Shown here: in pieces, positions 50,015-60,487 of the stretch
Position numbering within the stretch: position 1 is the first letter of the stretch
Layout: each line of letters opens with the position of its first letter
From: Neorhizobium petrolearium
Lineage (GTDB): Bacteria; Pseudomonadota; Alphaproteobacteria; Rhizobiales; Rhizobiaceae
Length of the DNA: 64,000 nt
Assembly (NCBI RefSeq): GCF_017873175.1
Contig: NZ_JAGGJW010000016.1
Span: forward strand, 62,001 to 126,000
Direction: 5' to 3'
The notes under the pieces: model-generated
Databases searched by the model: none
What the model was told of the DNA's origin: nothing
The model's input: the letters and a program-made list of their open reading frames with translations, nothing else
Translations under genes and position numbers: made by a program

Positions 50015-50124
50015 TTAGCATAGCTTCGCCCCTGAGGAAACGCCTAATCCATGTCCCCCGGAAGTGGGAGCCGCTTTCGGGATAACGACAGGTAGAATAA
50101 CAGAAGATTGAAGCGCGCTGCGTG

Positions 50125-51807
50125 TTAATCTCCGCGCCTCAGCATCCAGCGGATTTCTGATGTCTCCGGTGGCGAAAATTCGATCACGAGCTGCTGACTC
50201 GGCCTGACGCCGGAGACATCTGCAAAGAAGATATCCTCCTCTATCAGGACATCGAGACCGGGGGCGGCAAAGATCCAGGTCTCGCCATCCGGCGCCCGCA
50301 TGACGACGCTTTCCTCATCGCGCCGGGAAAGCACAATAGCCGGATGGATATGAAAACGTGCCACGGCCGCGAATGGCCCGTTTTCGGGCACTTTACCTTC
50401 CGGCAGGAACAACCGGTCATGGCCTTTGATCTTGTCGCCCTTGACGTTGAGGCCGATCTCACGTTCATGAAAATAGCCGAATTCACGAACATAGCCATTG
50501 TGGCGAGCGCGCAGCCAGTCGTTGCCATGCATATCGTCCCACCGTTCGACCTCCACCTCCGATACACCGCCGAGCAGGATCGGCCCGGCAAACCTGGAGC
50601 GGACGATGCGGGTGGATGAGGTCTCATTGAGTGTCACGGTCGAATGGGCAGCCGTCGACCTGGCGACCTGCCGGTAGCTCCGGCCGGCATATTTTGGTGC
50701 CCCGCAGTTAACGATGAAGCGGTGCCGACCGGCTGACATCTCGAAGGAAAGACAGCCGGCATGCGCACTGCGCGAAAGTTCGGCGGAAAGCGAATGCCCT
50801 GTATCGACGATCAGTGTGGTCCCTTCCACCGAAAGCCGGTGATAGTTCATGTGCGGCAGGGCCTTGAATGGCTTGCCTGCGGTCTCGTCATATCTCAGCA
50901 CCGACATCAGCTCGCTAGCCGGCGTCGAACTCGCTCCATTGAACAGCGCAAGGTCACCGTCCTGATGCCGGAAGAACCGAAGCGCCGGATACATACGGTC
51001 AATTGTCGGAATGAGTTTCTGCGGTAGATCGTGGCCGAGGTTGATATAAGTCTGGCGAAGAGGCAGGAGATCAATCAGGAGATTGAGGACCGCGCGGGGA
51101 TTGCGCGATATGTGGCCACCATCCGTCATGATCTGCCGCTCCAGTTCGCGGTCGAGCCGGATGCCCTCGCGACGGATATGGGCGGCCCGCATCGGCATCG
51201 AAACCGAAGCCATCGCAAGCGCGATCCTGAGCCTAAGCCGCGTCTCGCCTTCCGGCAGGCAGCCGGCTATCTTCCTCAGGTATCCGACCTGATAGGCAAG
51301 GCTTCTCATGAAGCGTCGGTAGAATCCCGCCTCCGCTCCCTGCAGCACTACGGTCGAATGGGAGAGCCAGGCGATCACCCGTTCTGCTGCGACATTCGCC
51401 TCCCAGGCAATGCCTTTCGGACGTCGGCCATGCAATGCGATCCAGCCTGACACCATCTGCCGTGCATGGGCGCAGGTTGCTTCCGTCTTGTTGGTACGGA
51501 TATGCCTGAGCCAGGCAAAGGAATGGAGTCGCTCGGCAAAGGCGCGGGACGGAAGCTCGATGGAAAAGGGCGACTCACCAAATGTTTCGAGAATTCTCCC
51601 GGCCAGCGGGAAACGATCTTCCAGTATTTCTTCCGCCACGAAAGAATCGAGTGCCCTTAGATCCGTTGGCGCGACAATCAGCCTGTCCGGCACCTGAAGG
51701 GCAGAAGATGTCACAGCGAGACGAATTCCGGCAGACCGCCGGCAAAGGCGGCGCCAGATTTCCCGAATGCCGTAGGAAAAAAGCCTCCGGCGATCCGCGA
51801 TCCGCAT
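50125..51807 (-). CDS. Heparinase II/III-family protein
   Basis: About 560 residues from ATG 51807, with ATG 51849 in frame as an alternative. The N-terminal alpha-helical region ([10 protein letters not shown]...[15 protein letters not shown]) is followed by the heparinase II/III domain: [19 protein letters not shown], then [35 protein letters not shown] and [18 protein letters not shown]. No signal peptide is visible. Rhizobial relatives are conserved next to rsmB and purH and are annotated as heparinases, but true heparin lyase activity is unlikely in such bacteria. A role in processing an acidic polysaccharide is inferred. Confidence 0.85.
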   Translation of the reverse strand: MRIADRRRLFSYGIREIWRRLCRRSAGIRLAVTSSALQVPDRLIVAPTDLRALDSFVAEEILEDRFPLAGRILETFGESPFSIELPSRAFAERLHSFAWLRHIRTNKTEATCAHARQMVSGWIALHGRRPKGIAWEANVAAERVIAWLSHSTVVLQGAEAGFYRRFMRSLAYQVGYLRKIAGCLPEGETRLRLRIALAMASVSMPMRAAHIRREGIRLDRELERQIMTDGGHISRNPRAVLNLLIDLLPLRQTYINLGHDLPQKLIPTIDRMYPALRFFRHQDGDLALFNGASSTPASELMSVLRYDETAGKPFKALPHMNYHRLSVEGTTLIVDTGHSLSAELSRSAHAGCLSFEMSAGRHRFIVNCGAPKYAGRSYRQVARSTAAHSTVTLNETSSTRIVRSRFAGPILLGGVSEVEVERWDDMHGNDWLRARHNGYVREFGYFHEREIGLNVKGDKIKGHDRLFLPEGKVPENGPFAAVARFHIHPAIVLSRRDEESVVMRAPDGETWIFAAPGLDVLIEEDIFFADVSGVRPSQQLVIEFSPPETSEIRWMLRRGD

Positions 51808-51906
51808 CGTCAATCTGGAACACTCCGCAGGAATTCTGTCACCGCCCATTCGGCGGGAATCATTTTAGATTATTCGAAAGAATGTACTTGCATGGTGAAT
51901 AAAGCC

Positions 51907-53307
51907 TTACCGACGCTGCAGCACGCTCGCGAAGAACCCGTCCATGCCGCCCGCAAAATTCTCGTCGCCTGGCAGCATGGCCGGCGTGGTGCGGAATTCG
52001 CCGAGTGGCGAGATCGCCTCTCCAAGCCCTGGCCAGTCCCTGGGATCTACGGGCAAACGCTGCAGGTCCGGATGATCCCCGAGCACGCGCGCCACCAGTT
52101 CCTCCCCCTCATACGGATCGAGAGAGCAGTTGGAGAACACGATAATGCCGCCCGGCTCCACCAGCGTGACGGCGTGGCGCAACATCCTTTCCTGCAATGC
52201 GGCGAGCTTGGCGACATCCTCAGGCCCCTTGGTCCAGAGCACGTCCGGATGCCGGCGCGTTGTGCCAGTGGAGGAACAGGGAGCATCGAGCAGCACGCCG
52301 TCCAACGGTTCCTCCGGGCGAAAATCGAACAGATCGCCACCCACCAGATCGGCCTTGAGCCCGAGCCGCTTCAGGTTTTCCTCAAGCCGGACAAGCCGGT
52401 TGGCGGACTGCTCGACCGCCATGACGTGGGCGCCGGCAAGAACCAGCTGCGCCGTCTTGCCGCCCGGCGCCGCACAGAGATCGACCACCTTTTTCCCCTT
52501 GAGATCGCCGAACAGTCTGGCGGGAATGCTCGCCGCCGCATCCTGCACCCACCACGCTCCCTCTTCGAACCCATCGAGCGCCGACACCGCCCCCTGAAAA
52601 GCGGCCAGCCGGACGCTGCCGGTCGGCAGGACCTTGCCGCCGAGTTTTTCCGCCCAGGCTTCGGGATCGGATTTCACCGTCAGGTCGATTGCTGCCGGCA
52701 CGAGCTGCGCCTCCGCAATGCGTTCGGCCTCTGCATCGCCATAGGCGACGACGAGTCGCTCGCGGAACCAGGGTGGCACGGGCGAAACCTCGGCGATCTG
52801 CGAGAGCATCTCCTCCCTCTCCCGCACCATCCGGCGCAGAACCGCGTTGACCAGCTTGGCGAAACGGCGGTTACGGGGGTCGCGGTTGGCCTGCTCGACG
52901 GCGAGGTCGACCGCTGCGTGTGGGGGAACATCGAGATAAAGAATCTGCGCGGCGGCCGCGACGAGCACGTGATGAAGCGCACGCGCGCCTTCCGGCAGGG
53001 GATTGTCGATTAGGGAAGCGATCGCCGCTTCTATGCGGGGCAGATGGCGGAGCGCGGAGGTCAGGATAGCCCGCGTCAGTGCCCGGTCAGCGTCATTAAG
53101 CGCCCGGTAGGTGGGATTGCCATGGACCGGATCGAGCATGCCATCGAGCGATATCTTTTTATCGACGACGGCCGCCAGCAGTTTGGCGGCCGTGGCACGA
53201 ACCTCCAATCCGGGCTTTGGAAGGCCTTCACCCCCGGCAGGCGAGACCATTTTTCTGCGGTATTCCGGCGGTTTGGAAGGCTTCTTTTTCTTCTTCTTGT
53301 CGTTCAA
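51907..53307 (-). CDS. rsmB: 16S rRNA m5C967 methyltransferase (RsmB/Sun family)
   Basis: A 466-residue RNA cytosine methyltransferase. A lysine-rich head ([11 protein letters not shown]) is followed by a NusB-like domain (residues about 40-170), then the Rossmann methyltransferase with [29 protein letters not shown] (catalytic Cys) and [13 protein letters not shown] (second Cys). The start shown is TTG 53307, overlapping the htpX stop as TTGA; ATG 53250 would drop only the basic head. It methylates C967 in the decoding region of 16S rRNA. Translational coupling with htpX is a feature of this layout. Confidence 0.92.
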   Translation of the reverse strand: MNDKKKKKKPSKPPEYRRKMVSPAGGEGLPKPGLEVRATAAKLLAAVVDKKISLDGMLDPVHGNPTYRALNDADRALTRAILTSALRHLPRIEAAIASLIDNPLPEGARALHHVLVAAAAQILYLDVPPHAAVDLAVEQANRDPRNRRFAKLVNAVLRRMVREREEMLSQIAEVSPVPPWFRERLVVAYGDAEAERIAEAQLVPAAIDLTVKSDPEAWAEKLGGKVLPTGSVRLAAFQGAVSALDGFEEGAWWVQDAAASIPARLFGDLKGKKVVDLCAAPGGKTAQLVLAGAHVMAVEQSANRLVRLEENLKRLGLKADLVGGDLFDFRPEEPLDGVLLDAPCSSTGTTRRHPDVLWTKGPEDVAKLAALQERMLRHAVTLVEPGGIIVFSNCSLDPYEGEELVARVLGDHPDLQRLPVDPRDWPGLGEAISPLGEFRTTPAMLPGDENFAGGMDGFFASVLQRR

Positions 53308-54278
53308 GACCAGGGACCTTTGCGCGGTTCGTCCGAGCCGCGGCCCCAGCCGGAATTTGAACCGGTATTCGGTACAGAGCGCGCGGTGCGCTGCGGTCTA
53401 TCAGTCCCGAACCCGGTCGTCGAGGTGGCCTGGCGGAACTCGCCCGCCATCTGCTGCAGGGCGGCGATGCGGTTTTCCGTGTTCGGGTGGGTCGAGAACA
53501 GATTGTCCATGCGCTCGCCCGAGAGCGGATTGATGATGAACATATGAGCTGTCGCCGGATTGCGCTCGGCTTCATAGTTCGGGATCACATGTGCCGCATT
53601 GGCGATCTTGGCGAGCGCCGAGGCCAGCCACAGCGGGTTGCCGGAGATTTCCGCGCCGCGCCGGTCGGCCGAATATTCGCGCGTGCGGCTGATTGCCATC
53701 TGCACGAGCATCGCCGCAAGTGGTGCGACGATCATCGCCACCAGCACGCCGATGAATCCGAGCGGGTTGTTGTTGTCGCGATTGCCGCCGAAGAAGAAGG
53801 CGAAGTTGCCGAGCATGGAGATCGCGCCGGCAAGTGTCGCGGTGATCGTCATGGTCAGCGTATCGCGGTTCTGGATATGCGCGAGCTCGTGCGCCATCAC
53901 ACCGGCGACCTCTTCATGCGTGAGACGCTGGAGCAGTCCGGTCGAAGCGGCAACGGCGGCATTCTGCGGGTTACGGCCGGTCGCAAAAGCGTTCGGCTGC
54001 GGATTGTCGTAGATATAGACCTTTGGCATCGGCAGGCCGGCATTGGCCGCAAGATCGCGGATCATGGTGTAGAATTCCGGCGCGGTGCGCGCATCGACTT
54101 CCTTGGCGTGATAGGCCGAAAGTACGAGCTTGTCGGAATTCCAGTAGGAAAACACGTTCATGCCGGCAGCGATCAGCAGAGCGATCATCATACCGCTCTG
54201 CCCACCGATCAGAAATCCGACCCCCATGAACAGGGCCGTCATGAAGGCCAGAAGCATGGCGGTGCGTATCATGTTCAT
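53304..54278 (-). CDS. htpX: Membrane zinc metalloprotease HtpX
   Basis: A 324-residue M48 peptidase. Start 54278 has GGAGAG at a good distance; ATGs at 54284 and 54320 are also in frame. Two N-terminal helices ([24 protein letters not shown] and [14 protein letters not shown]) precede the catalytic HELAH in [17 protein letters not shown] further helical hairpin follows ([24 protein letters not shown]). The C-terminus has an unusual polar tail ([20 protein letters not shown]...). It degrades misfolded inner-membrane proteins and is commonly heat or envelope-stress induced. Confidence 0.94.
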   Translation of the reverse strand: MNMIRTAMLLAFMTALFMGVGFLIGGQSGMMIALLIAAGMNVFSYWNSDKLVLSAYHAKEVDARTAPEFYTMIRDLAANAGLPMPKVYIYDNPQPNAFATGRNPQNAAVAASTGLLQRLTHEEVAGVMAHELAHIQNRDTLTMTITATLAGAISMLGNFAFFFGGNRDNNNPLGFIGVLVAMIVAPLAAMLVQMAISRTREYSADRRGAEISGNPLWLASALAKIANAAHVIPNYEAERNPATAHMFIINPLSGERMDNLFSTHPNTENRIAALQQMAGEFRQATSTTGFGTDRPQRTARSVPNTGSNSGWGRGSDEPRKGPWS

Positions 54279-54380
54279 CGTCATCTCTCCAGTTGCCGGT
54301 ATTACAAGGGGTTTTACCATGCCGGCGAACGTCCTATCATGTGGTCAATTCAACCACAGTTTTCAATAAACCATCCGGTG

Positions 54381-54608
54381 ATGGAAGAGATGCTAGATCC
54401 AGACAACGACAACATCGGCAAGACACAGGAAGAGAGCGCTGCTAGGAAACCGCTATCCCCCGCGGCGCAACGCGCCCTGAAGGAAGCTGAAGAACGCCGG
54501 CAAGCTGCCGCCAATGCGGAGATGCCGAAAGAAATCGGCGGCCGCGGCGGTGCGGATCCGGCCCGCTTCGGCGACTGGGAGATCAACGGTCGCGCTATCG
54601 ACTTCTAG
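54381..54608 (+). CDS. DUF1674 protein, succinate dehydrogenase assembly factor 4 family
   Basis: A 75-residue protein whose C-terminus, GGADPARFGDWEINGRAIDF, matches the conserved end of the SdhAF4/DUF1674 family. The N-terminal half is charged and helical (SPAAQRALKEAEERRQAA). In mitochondria and alphaproteobacteria this family binds flavinylated SdhA and protects it until complex II forms. Start 54381 lacks a strong ribosome-binding site; ATG 54390 is possible. It diverges from htpX with a 102-base shared upstream region. Confidence 0.88.
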   Translation: MEEMLDPDNDNIGKTQEESAARKPLSPAAQRALKEAEERRQAAANAEMPKEIGGRGGADPARFGDWEINGRAIDF

Positions 54609-54711
54609 GGCGGAACGCAGGAGGGTGCCAGCTGTGTTTGGGAAGCACCTCGCTTTATGATAAGTAAATATTCCTATTGACTTGGGCCGAATATCGGAAT
54701 TTATTCCTTTC

Positions 54712-55158
54712 ATGGTCAAGAAGCTTCTGATTCTCGCCGGTTTTGCCGCGGTGCTCAACACCGAAGCACAGGCGCGTGACGAGATTTCGGGACCGGTCGC
54801 CGCAGAAATTCTGCGCGTGATCGATGGCGATACCTTGCTTGTCGAGGCGCAGCCCTGGCCGCAGCAGAAGATGGAAGTCTACGTCCGTATCCGCGGCATC
54901 GACACGCCGGAGCTCCGTTCCAAATGCGCCAAGCTCCGCCGAATTGCCTTTGACGCCCAGCATGCGCTGCAAATGCTCGCAGAAGCATCACGTCAAATTC
55001 AGCTCACCCGCATTTCAGGGGACAAATATTTCGGCCGTATCGTCGCCGACGTCACGCTCACCGATGGCCGAAGTGTCGCCGACAATCTGCTCCTCGCCGG
55101 TCTGGCGCAAAGCTATGACGGCGGACGCAAGCCGCGACAGGTTTGCCAGACGAATTGA
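54712..55158 (+). CDS. Secreted thermonuclease-like (SNase) protein
   Basis: A 148-residue protein. A signal peptide (MVKKLLILAGFAAVLNTEAQA|RD) is followed by an SNase fold with RVIDGDTLLV, RIRGIDTPEL carrying catalytic Arg, and YFGRIVADV carrying the second Arg-containing strand; then LLLAGLAQSYDGGRKPRQV. Staphylococcal-nuclease-like enzymes cut DNA and RNA with Ca2+. The catalytic Glu is not confidently placed. ATG 54712 has no clear Shine-Dalgarno site; a TTG at 54682 is in frame. An excalibur-domain gene follows at once. Confidence 0.85.
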   Translation: MVKKLLILAGFAAVLNTEAQARDEISGPVAAEILRVIDGDTLLVEAQPWPQQKMEVYVRIRGIDTPELRSKCAKLRRIAFDAQHALQMLAEASRQIQLTRISGDKYFGRIVADVTLTDGRSVADNLLLAGLAQSYDGGRKPRQVCQTN

Positions 55159-55230
55159 TTCAACCTCAGGATTTAAGCGGTTGCTTGAATTAGGCAGCAC
55201 GCAAACTTACCCTCCCTTCGGGGGATAAGT

Positions 55231-55461
55231 ATGAAACGGCTGACAATCTTGATCTGTGTCCTGGCCACTCTTGCGGCCTCGGCAACCTATGCCCAGAGTT
55301 CGCGAAAAACCTGCAAGCAGGTTGACAGTTGTGAAGAAGCGGTCGAGATCTGGTGCGAAGGCTATCGCCGGGCTGATGCGGACAAGGACGGCATTCCTTG
55401 CGAAAACATCTGCCATACGCGGGAACAGGTCGAGGAAATCCGATCCCGCATCGGATGCTGA
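55231..55461 (+). CDS. Secreted excalibur calcium-binding domain protein
   Basis: A 76-residue protein: signal peptide (MKRLTILICVLATLAASATYA|QS) then a short cysteine-rich domain with six cysteines and the excalibur motif DADKDGIPCE, where D-x-D-x-D-G-x-P-C-E resembles the calcium-binding loop of EF-hands. Excalibur domains are often fused to SNase-like nucleases in one protein; here the two are adjacent genes 72 bases apart. It could bind calcium for the nuclease or stabilise it outside the cell. That partnership is inference. Its stop is followed by a bidirectional terminator. Confidence 0.85.
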   Translation: MKRLTILICVLATLAASATYAQSSRKTCKQVDSCEEAVEIWCEGYRRADADKDGIPCENICHTREQVEEIRSRIGC

Positions 55462-55489
55462 AAGGCCGCCCGGAGATCCGGACGGCCTT
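55462..55489. terminator. Bidirectional terminator between the excalibur gene and acs
   Basis: AAGGCCG-C-CCGGA (55462-55474) pairs with TCCGG-A-CGGCCTT (55477-55489), 12 pairs with one mismatch and a two-base loop. The two convergent genes stop on either side, at 55461 and 55497. Confidence 0.7.
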
Positions 55490-55496
55490 CCCGTGA

Positions 55497-57449
55497 TCAA
55501 TCCGCCTTGTTCTGGCGGTTGGCGATCAGGTCGTCCACCACCGCCGGCTCGGCGAGTGTCGACGTGTCGCCGAGCGAACCGAAATCGTCCTCGGCAATCT
55601 TGCGCAGAATGCGGCGCATGATCTTGCCGGACCTCGTCTTCGGCAGGCCGGGCGCGAACTGGATCTTGTCCGGCGTCGCGATCGGGCCGATTTCCTGGCG
55701 GACGTGCTTGGTGAGCTCCTGCCGCAATGTATCCGTGCCATCGTTGCCGGCCATCAGCGTTACATAGCAATAGATGCCCTGTCCCTTGATGTGATGCGGA
55801 TAACCAACCACGGCGGCTTCGGAGACCAGATGATGCGAGACGAGCGCCGATTCGACTTCGGCCGTACCAAGGCGGTGGCCGGAGACGTTCAGCACGTCAT
55901 CGACGCGGCCGGTGATCCAGTAATAGCCGTCTTCGTCGCGGCGGCAGCCGTCGCCCGTGAAATATTTCCCCTTATAGGTCGAGAAATAGGTCTGTACGAA
56001 GCGCTCATGGTCGCCATAAACGGTGCGCATCTGGCCCGGCCAGCTATCGGTGATGCAGAGATTGCCGTCGGCGGCGCCTTCGAGAACATTCCCTTCGTTG
56101 TCCACCAGTTGCGGCTTGATGCCGAAGAAAGGCATGGTCGCCGAACCGGGCTTCAGGTCTGTCGCACCCGGCAGAGGCGTGATCATGTGACCGCCGGTTT
56201 CCGTCTGCCACCAGGTGTCGATCACCGGGCAGCGCTGTTCACCGACCACGTTGTAGTACCATTCCCAGGCTTCCGGATTGATCGGTTCTCCGACCGTGCC
56301 GAGCAGCCTGAGGCTCGTCCGCGAGGAACGCTTCACGAATTCGTCGCCGGCGCCCATCAGCGAGCGGATCGCCGTCGGCGCCGTGTAGAAGATGTTGACC
56401 TTGTGCTTGTCGACGATTTCCCAGAAGCGGCCCTGATCCGGGAAATTCGGCACGCCCTCGAACATCAGTGACGTGGCACAGTTCGCAAGTGGACCGTAGA
56501 CGATGTAGGAATGGCCGGTCACCCAGCCGACATCCGCCGTGCACCAGTAGATGTCGCCATCGTGATAATCGAAAACATATTCGTGGGTCATCGCCGCGTA
56601 GACGAGATAACCACCGGTCGTGTGCAGCACGCCCTTGGGCTTACCGGTCGAACCCGACGTGTAAAGGATGAAGAGCGGGTCTTCGGCCTTCATCTTTACC
56701 GGCTCACAATGCGGCTTCACGCTGGCGATTTCCTGGTGATACCAGAGGTCGCGGCCGGGCGCCCAGTTCGTCTTGCCGCCGGTGCGGCGCACGACGAGCA
56801 CCTTGTCGACCGTCACATACTGCCGGGCAGCGATATGGATGGCGGTATCGGTATTTTCCTTGAGCGGCACCGGCTTGCCGCCGCGCACGCCCTCGTCGCA
56901 GGTGATGACGAAGGTAGACTCGCAGTCGACGATGCGGCCGGCCAGTGCTTCAGGCGAAAAGCCACCGAAGACCACCGAGTGGACCGCCCCGATGCGGGCG
57001 CAGGCAAGCATCGCATAGGCCGCTTCCGGGATCATCGGCATGTAGATGGTAACCCGGTCGCCCTTCTTGACACCGTGCTTCTTGAGCACGTTGGCCAGCC
57101 GGCAGACTTGATCGTAAAGCTGGTTATAGGTGATCTTCTTGTCGATATAGGGGTTGTCGCCTTCCCAGATCAGCGCGGTGCGCTCCCCATGCGTCTTCAG
57201 GTGGCGGTCGATGCAGTTGTAGGAGACGTTGGTGAGCCCGTCCTCGAACCACTTGATCGAAACCTTGCCCTTGAACGACGTGTTCTTGACCTTGGTGTAA
57301 GGCTTGAACCAGTCGATGCGCCGACCGTGCTTGCCCCAGAACTTGTCCGGATCTTCGACGCTCTCCTCATACCACTTTTCGTATTTTTCCTTGTCGATCA
57401 AAGCGCGTGCTTTGACGGGCCTGAGCACCGGATAAATTTTTTCGGACAT
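55497..57449 (-). CDS. acs: Acetyl-CoA synthetase
   Basis: A 650-residue AMP-forming ligase that activates acetate. It has the acs N-terminal domain ([26 protein letters not shown]), P-loop-like [27 protein letters not shown], and the C-terminal lysine motif [13 protein letters not shown] whose Lys is acetylated to switch the enzyme off in many bacteria. The start follows GGGAGGTATTC. It diverges from trcR; the 221-base intergenic region must hold both promoters. Confidence 0.97.
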   Translation of the reverse strand: MSEKIYPVLRPVKARALIDKEKYEKWYEESVEDPDKFWGKHGRRIDWFKPYTKVKNTSFKGKVSIKWFEDGLTNVSYNCIDRHLKTHGERTALIWEGDNPYIDKKITYNQLYDQVCRLANVLKKHGVKKGDRVTIYMPMIPEAAYAMLACARIGAVHSVVFGGFSPEALAGRIVDCESTFVITCDEGVRGGKPVPLKENTDTAIHIAARQYVTVDKVLVVRRTGGKTNWAPGRDLWYHQEIASVKPHCEPVKMKAEDPLFILYTSGSTGKPKGVLHTTGGYLVYAAMTHEYVFDYHDGDIYWCTADVGWVTGHSYIVYGPLANCATSLMFEGVPNFPDQGRFWEIVDKHKVNIFYTAPTAIRSLMGAGDEFVKRSSRTSLRLLGTVGEPINPEAWEWYYNVVGEQRCPVIDTWWQTETGGHMITPLPGATDLKPGSATMPFFGIKPQLVDNEGNVLEGAADGNLCITDSWPGQMRTVYGDHERFVQTYFSTYKGKYFTGDGCRRDEDGYYWITGRVDDVLNVSGHRLGTAEVESALVSHHLVSEAAVVGYPHHIKGQGIYCYVTLMAGNDGTDTLRQELTKHVRQEIGPIATPDKIQFAPGLPKTRSGKIMRRILRKIAEDDFGSLGDTSTLAEPAVVDDLIANRQNKAD

Positions 57450-57670
57450 GAATACCTCCCATTCGAAATGCCGAAGCCAAGGTCAGACTTTAGCGATTTG
57501 TGCCGCATTCATAACAGGTGGAGCAACCCGGACAATTAGACGAATGGTCATTTTGTTTGAGATTTGCAATTCTGACCCATTCCGGTTATAGAGCCACATG
57601 AATTCCCGGAAATTGTGGTTGATACCCACGGCCCGCGACACCGGCGCGGACGGACAGAGGAACTATACCT

Positions 57671-58381
57671 ATGGCTCAACAATTGCTTATGCCGAAAGCG
57701 ACTGCGGTCTGGCTGGTCGACAACACGGCCCTTTCCTTCGACCAGATCGCCCAGTTCTGCAAGCTGCACCCGCTCGAAGTGAAAGCAATTGCCGATGGCG
57801 AAGCGGCGCAGGGCATCAAGGGCCTCGATCCGATCGCCACCGGGCAGCTTTCCCGCGACGAGATCGCTCGGGGAGAGGCGGATGTGAACTACAAGCTGAA
57901 GCTTTCCGAGCCCAAGGTACGCGTGCCAGAATCGAAGCGCCGTGGCCCGCGCTATACGCCGGTCTCCAAGCGCCAGGACCGTCCGAACGCCATCCTCTGG
58001 CTGGTCCGCAATCACCCGGAACTCAAGGACGCGCAAATTTCCCGCCTTGTCGGCACGACCAAGTCAACCATCGAGCAGATCCGCGAGCGCACTCACTGGA
58101 ACTCGGCCAACCTGACGCCGATGGATCCCGTCACCCTCGGCCTCTGCAGCCAGATTGATCTCGACCTGGAAGTGGAAAAGGCCTCCAAGGGCCGTCCGCT
58201 GCCGACCGCCGCCGAACTCGGCGCGTCGCTGCAACCTGCGTCCGAAACCGAGAACCTCGACTTCGGTTATCGCAGCGAGCGCGAGGAAGAAAAGGAAATC
58301 GATGCGGATGCGGTTTTCGCAAAGCTCAGCTCGTTGAAATCCAACCGCCGCGAAGAGGATGAAGAAGACGACCACTTCTGA
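57671..58381 (+). CDS. trcR: Cell cycle transcriptional regulator TrcR (DUF1013)
   Basis: A 236-residue protein conserved in alphaproteobacteria. It begins MAQQLLMPKATAVWLVDNTALSFDQIAQFCKLHPLEVKAIADGE, a helix-turn-helix-like region, and later has RPNAILWLVRNHPELKDAQISRLVGTTKSTIEQIRERTHWN, a second such region. The C-terminus is acidic (REEDEEDDHF). The family is described as a cell-cycle transcription regulator working with RNA polymerase. The start follows AGGAACTATACCT. It lies between the two acyl-CoA synthetase genes and ends at a shared terminator. Confidence 0.92.
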   Translation: MAQQLLMPKATAVWLVDNTALSFDQIAQFCKLHPLEVKAIADGEAAQGIKGLDPIATGQLSRDEIARGEADVNYKLKLSEPKVRVPESKRRGPRYTPVSKRQDRPNAILWLVRNHPELKDAQISRLVGTTKSTIEQIRERTHWNSANLTPMDPVTLGLCSQIDLDLEVEKASKGRPLPTAAELGASLQPASETENLDFGYRSEREEEKEIDADAVFAKLSSLKSNRREEDEEDDHF

Positions 58382-58410
58382 GCGGACTGTCAAATTCCCG
58401 GCGACAGACA

Positions 58411-58443
58411 CGACAAGCCCCGGAACGCTTCCGGGGCTTGTCG
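58411..58443. terminator. Strong bidirectional terminator between trcR and prpE
   Basis: CGACAAGCCCCGGAA (58411-58425) pairs perfectly with TTCCGGGGCTTGTCG (58429-58443), 15 base pairs with a three-base loop. It lies between the stops of the convergent genes. There is no long T-run on either side. Confidence 0.8.
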
Positions 58444-58452
58444 ATTCATATC

Positions 58453-60390
58453 TCAGGCGGTCTGTTTCAGGCCGCCTCCTTCATGTGCATAGCCGTTCGC
58501 CTTCAAGATCGCGGTGATCTCGTCAAGGATCGCCGGATCGTCGATCGTCGCCGGCATTTTCCACGGCATCCCATCGGCGATCTTCTGCATCGTGCCGCGC
58601 AGGATCTTGCCAGATCGCGTTTTTGGCAGCCGGTCGACGACCATCACCGTCTTGAAGGCCGCAACCGGGCCTATTTCGTTCCGAACCAGTTCCACGACTT
58701 CTTTTTTGATCATCGCATGGTCGCGCGTGATGTTGTGTTTCAAGACCACGAAACCGCAGGGCACCTGTCCCTTCAGCTGGTCGGCAACGCCGATGACGGC
58801 ACACTCGGCGACATCCGGATGCATGGCGCAGACCTCCTCCATCGAACCTGTCGAAAGCCTGTGCCCGGCGCAGTTGATGACATCGTCGGTCCGGGCCATG
58901 ACGAAGACATAGCCATCCTCATCGATCATGCCCGCATCGGCAGTCTTGTAGTAGCCCGGAAACTCCTCCAGGCACGCCTTTCGAAAGCGGTCATCCGCCC
59001 CCCAGAAGCTGACGAGGCAACCGGGCGGCAAGGGCAGCCTGACGGCGATATTGCCGAGCATGCCGGGCGGCACCGGATGTCCGGCATCGTCCAGAACGTC
59101 GAGCGCATAACCCGGCATCGGTCGGGTGGGCGAGCCGTGCTTGACCGGCATGAGGCCAAGACCGGCCGTGTTTGCGGCGATCGCCCAGCCCGTTTCCGTC
59201 TGCCACCAATGATCGATCACAGGGATTCCGAGCTGCTGTTCTGCCCATTTCAGTGTTTCCGGATCGGCGCGCTCCCCCGCAAGGAACAGCGCCTGCAGGC
59301 TGGAAATGTCGTATTTGGCGATATACTCCCCTTCCGGATCTTCACGGCGGATCGCACGGAATGCCGTGGGCGCCGTGAAGAGGACTTTCACCCTGTGCTC
59401 ATTGATTACGCGCCAGAACGTGCCGGCATCGGGCGTGCCGACCGGCTTTCCTTCGAACAGTACGCTCGTCGTGCCCGCCAGTAGCGGCCCGTAGACGATG
59501 TAGGAATGGCCGACCACCCAACCGATGTCCGAGGCCGTCCAGAAGACATCGCCAGGCTTCAGGCCGTAGATATTCTCCATGCTCCAGCGGAGTGCCACCA
59601 TGTGTCCGCCATTGTCCCGCACAACACCCTTGGGCTGACCGGTGGTTCCCGACGTATAGAGGATATAGAGCGGATCGGTCGCCTTGACCGGTACGCAGGG
59701 CACTTGCGTACCGTTGACTTTTTCAGCTTCGATGGCCTCGGCGAAATCCCGGTCGCCGTGTTCGTAACGCAGCGGTGCATGCAACTGGTCGCGCTGCAGG
59801 ATCAGGCAATAGTCGGGCTTTGTTTTCGCCATATCCACCGCCTGATCGAGAAGCGGCTTGTACGCCACCACCCTCCCGGGCTCCAGACCGCAGCTGGCGC
59901 TGATCACCACCTTGGCCTTGGAATCGTCGAGCCGAGCAGCAAGCTCATGGGCCGCGAACCCTCCAAACACAACCGAATGAATCGCTCCGAGCCGCGCGCA
60001 GGCCAACATGGAAAATACCGCATCGGGTATCATCGGCATGTAGATGATGACCCGGTCGCCTTTTTCGACGCCATGGTTACGCAGCACGGCGGCGATCGCC
60101 TGGACCTCCGACAGCACCTCGGCATAGCTGAAAGTCTTCCTGGTGCCCGTCATGGCACTATCGTAGATAAAGGCCGGGACTTCACCTTGGCCGGCAGCGA
60201 CATGTCGGTCCACGCAGTTATAACAGGTGTTCGTCTCGCCGCCGGGGTACCATCGTCCATAGACGCCCTGGTCCTTGACGAAGATCGCCTCCGGCTCTTT
60301 GAACCAGTCGATCGCGGCAGCAGCTTCGCGCCAGAAATTTTCCGGATCCTTCTGCCAAGCCTCGTAGACCTTGAGATAACGGCTTTGCAT
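58453..60390 (-). CDS. prpE: Propionyl-CoA synthetase
   Basis: A 645-residue AMP-forming acyl-CoA synthetase. The N-terminus (MQSRYLKVYEAWQKDPENFWREAAAAIDW) and YTSGTTGQPKGV, WWQTETGWAIAANTAGL, and C-terminal [13 protein letters not shown] match the PrpE subgroup rather than Acs: the motif after WWQTETG differs and the family N-terminus is shorter. It activates propionate and possibly acetate. Start ATG 60390 follows GGGAGG; GTG 60396 lies within that site. No methylcitrate-cycle genes are nearby. Confidence 0.9.
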   Translation of the reverse strand: MQSRYLKVYEAWQKDPENFWREAAAAIDWFKEPEAIFVKDQGVYGRWYPGGETNTCYNCVDRHVAAGQGEVPAFIYDSAMTGTRKTFSYAEVLSEVQAIAAVLRNHGVEKGDRVIIYMPMIPDAVFSMLACARLGAIHSVVFGGFAAHELAARLDDSKAKVVISASCGLEPGRVVAYKPLLDQAVDMAKTKPDYCLILQRDQLHAPLRYEHGDRDFAEAIEAEKVNGTQVPCVPVKATDPLYILYTSGTTGQPKGVVRDNGGHMVALRWSMENIYGLKPGDVFWTASDIGWVVGHSYIVYGPLLAGTTSVLFEGKPVGTPDAGTFWRVINEHRVKVLFTAPTAFRAIRREDPEGEYIAKYDISSLQALFLAGERADPETLKWAEQQLGIPVIDHWWQTETGWAIAANTAGLGLMPVKHGSPTRPMPGYALDVLDDAGHPVPPGMLGNIAVRLPLPPGCLVSFWGADDRFRKACLEEFPGYYKTADAGMIDEDGYVFVMARTDDVINCAGHRLSTGSMEEVCAMHPDVAECAVIGVADQLKGQVPCGFVVLKHNITRDHAMIKKEVVELVRNEIGPVAAFKTVMVVDRLPKTRSGKILRGTMQKIADGMPWKMPATIDDPAILDEITAILKANGYAHEGGGLKQTA

Positions 60391-60487
60391 CTGCACCTCC
60401 CGCCATAAGCTAGCCTAGATCAGCCAATCTAGGGTGCGGGAGGAGTGGGGGAAACCCCGACGAAAGCGCTAGGGGCTTGACAAAAAT

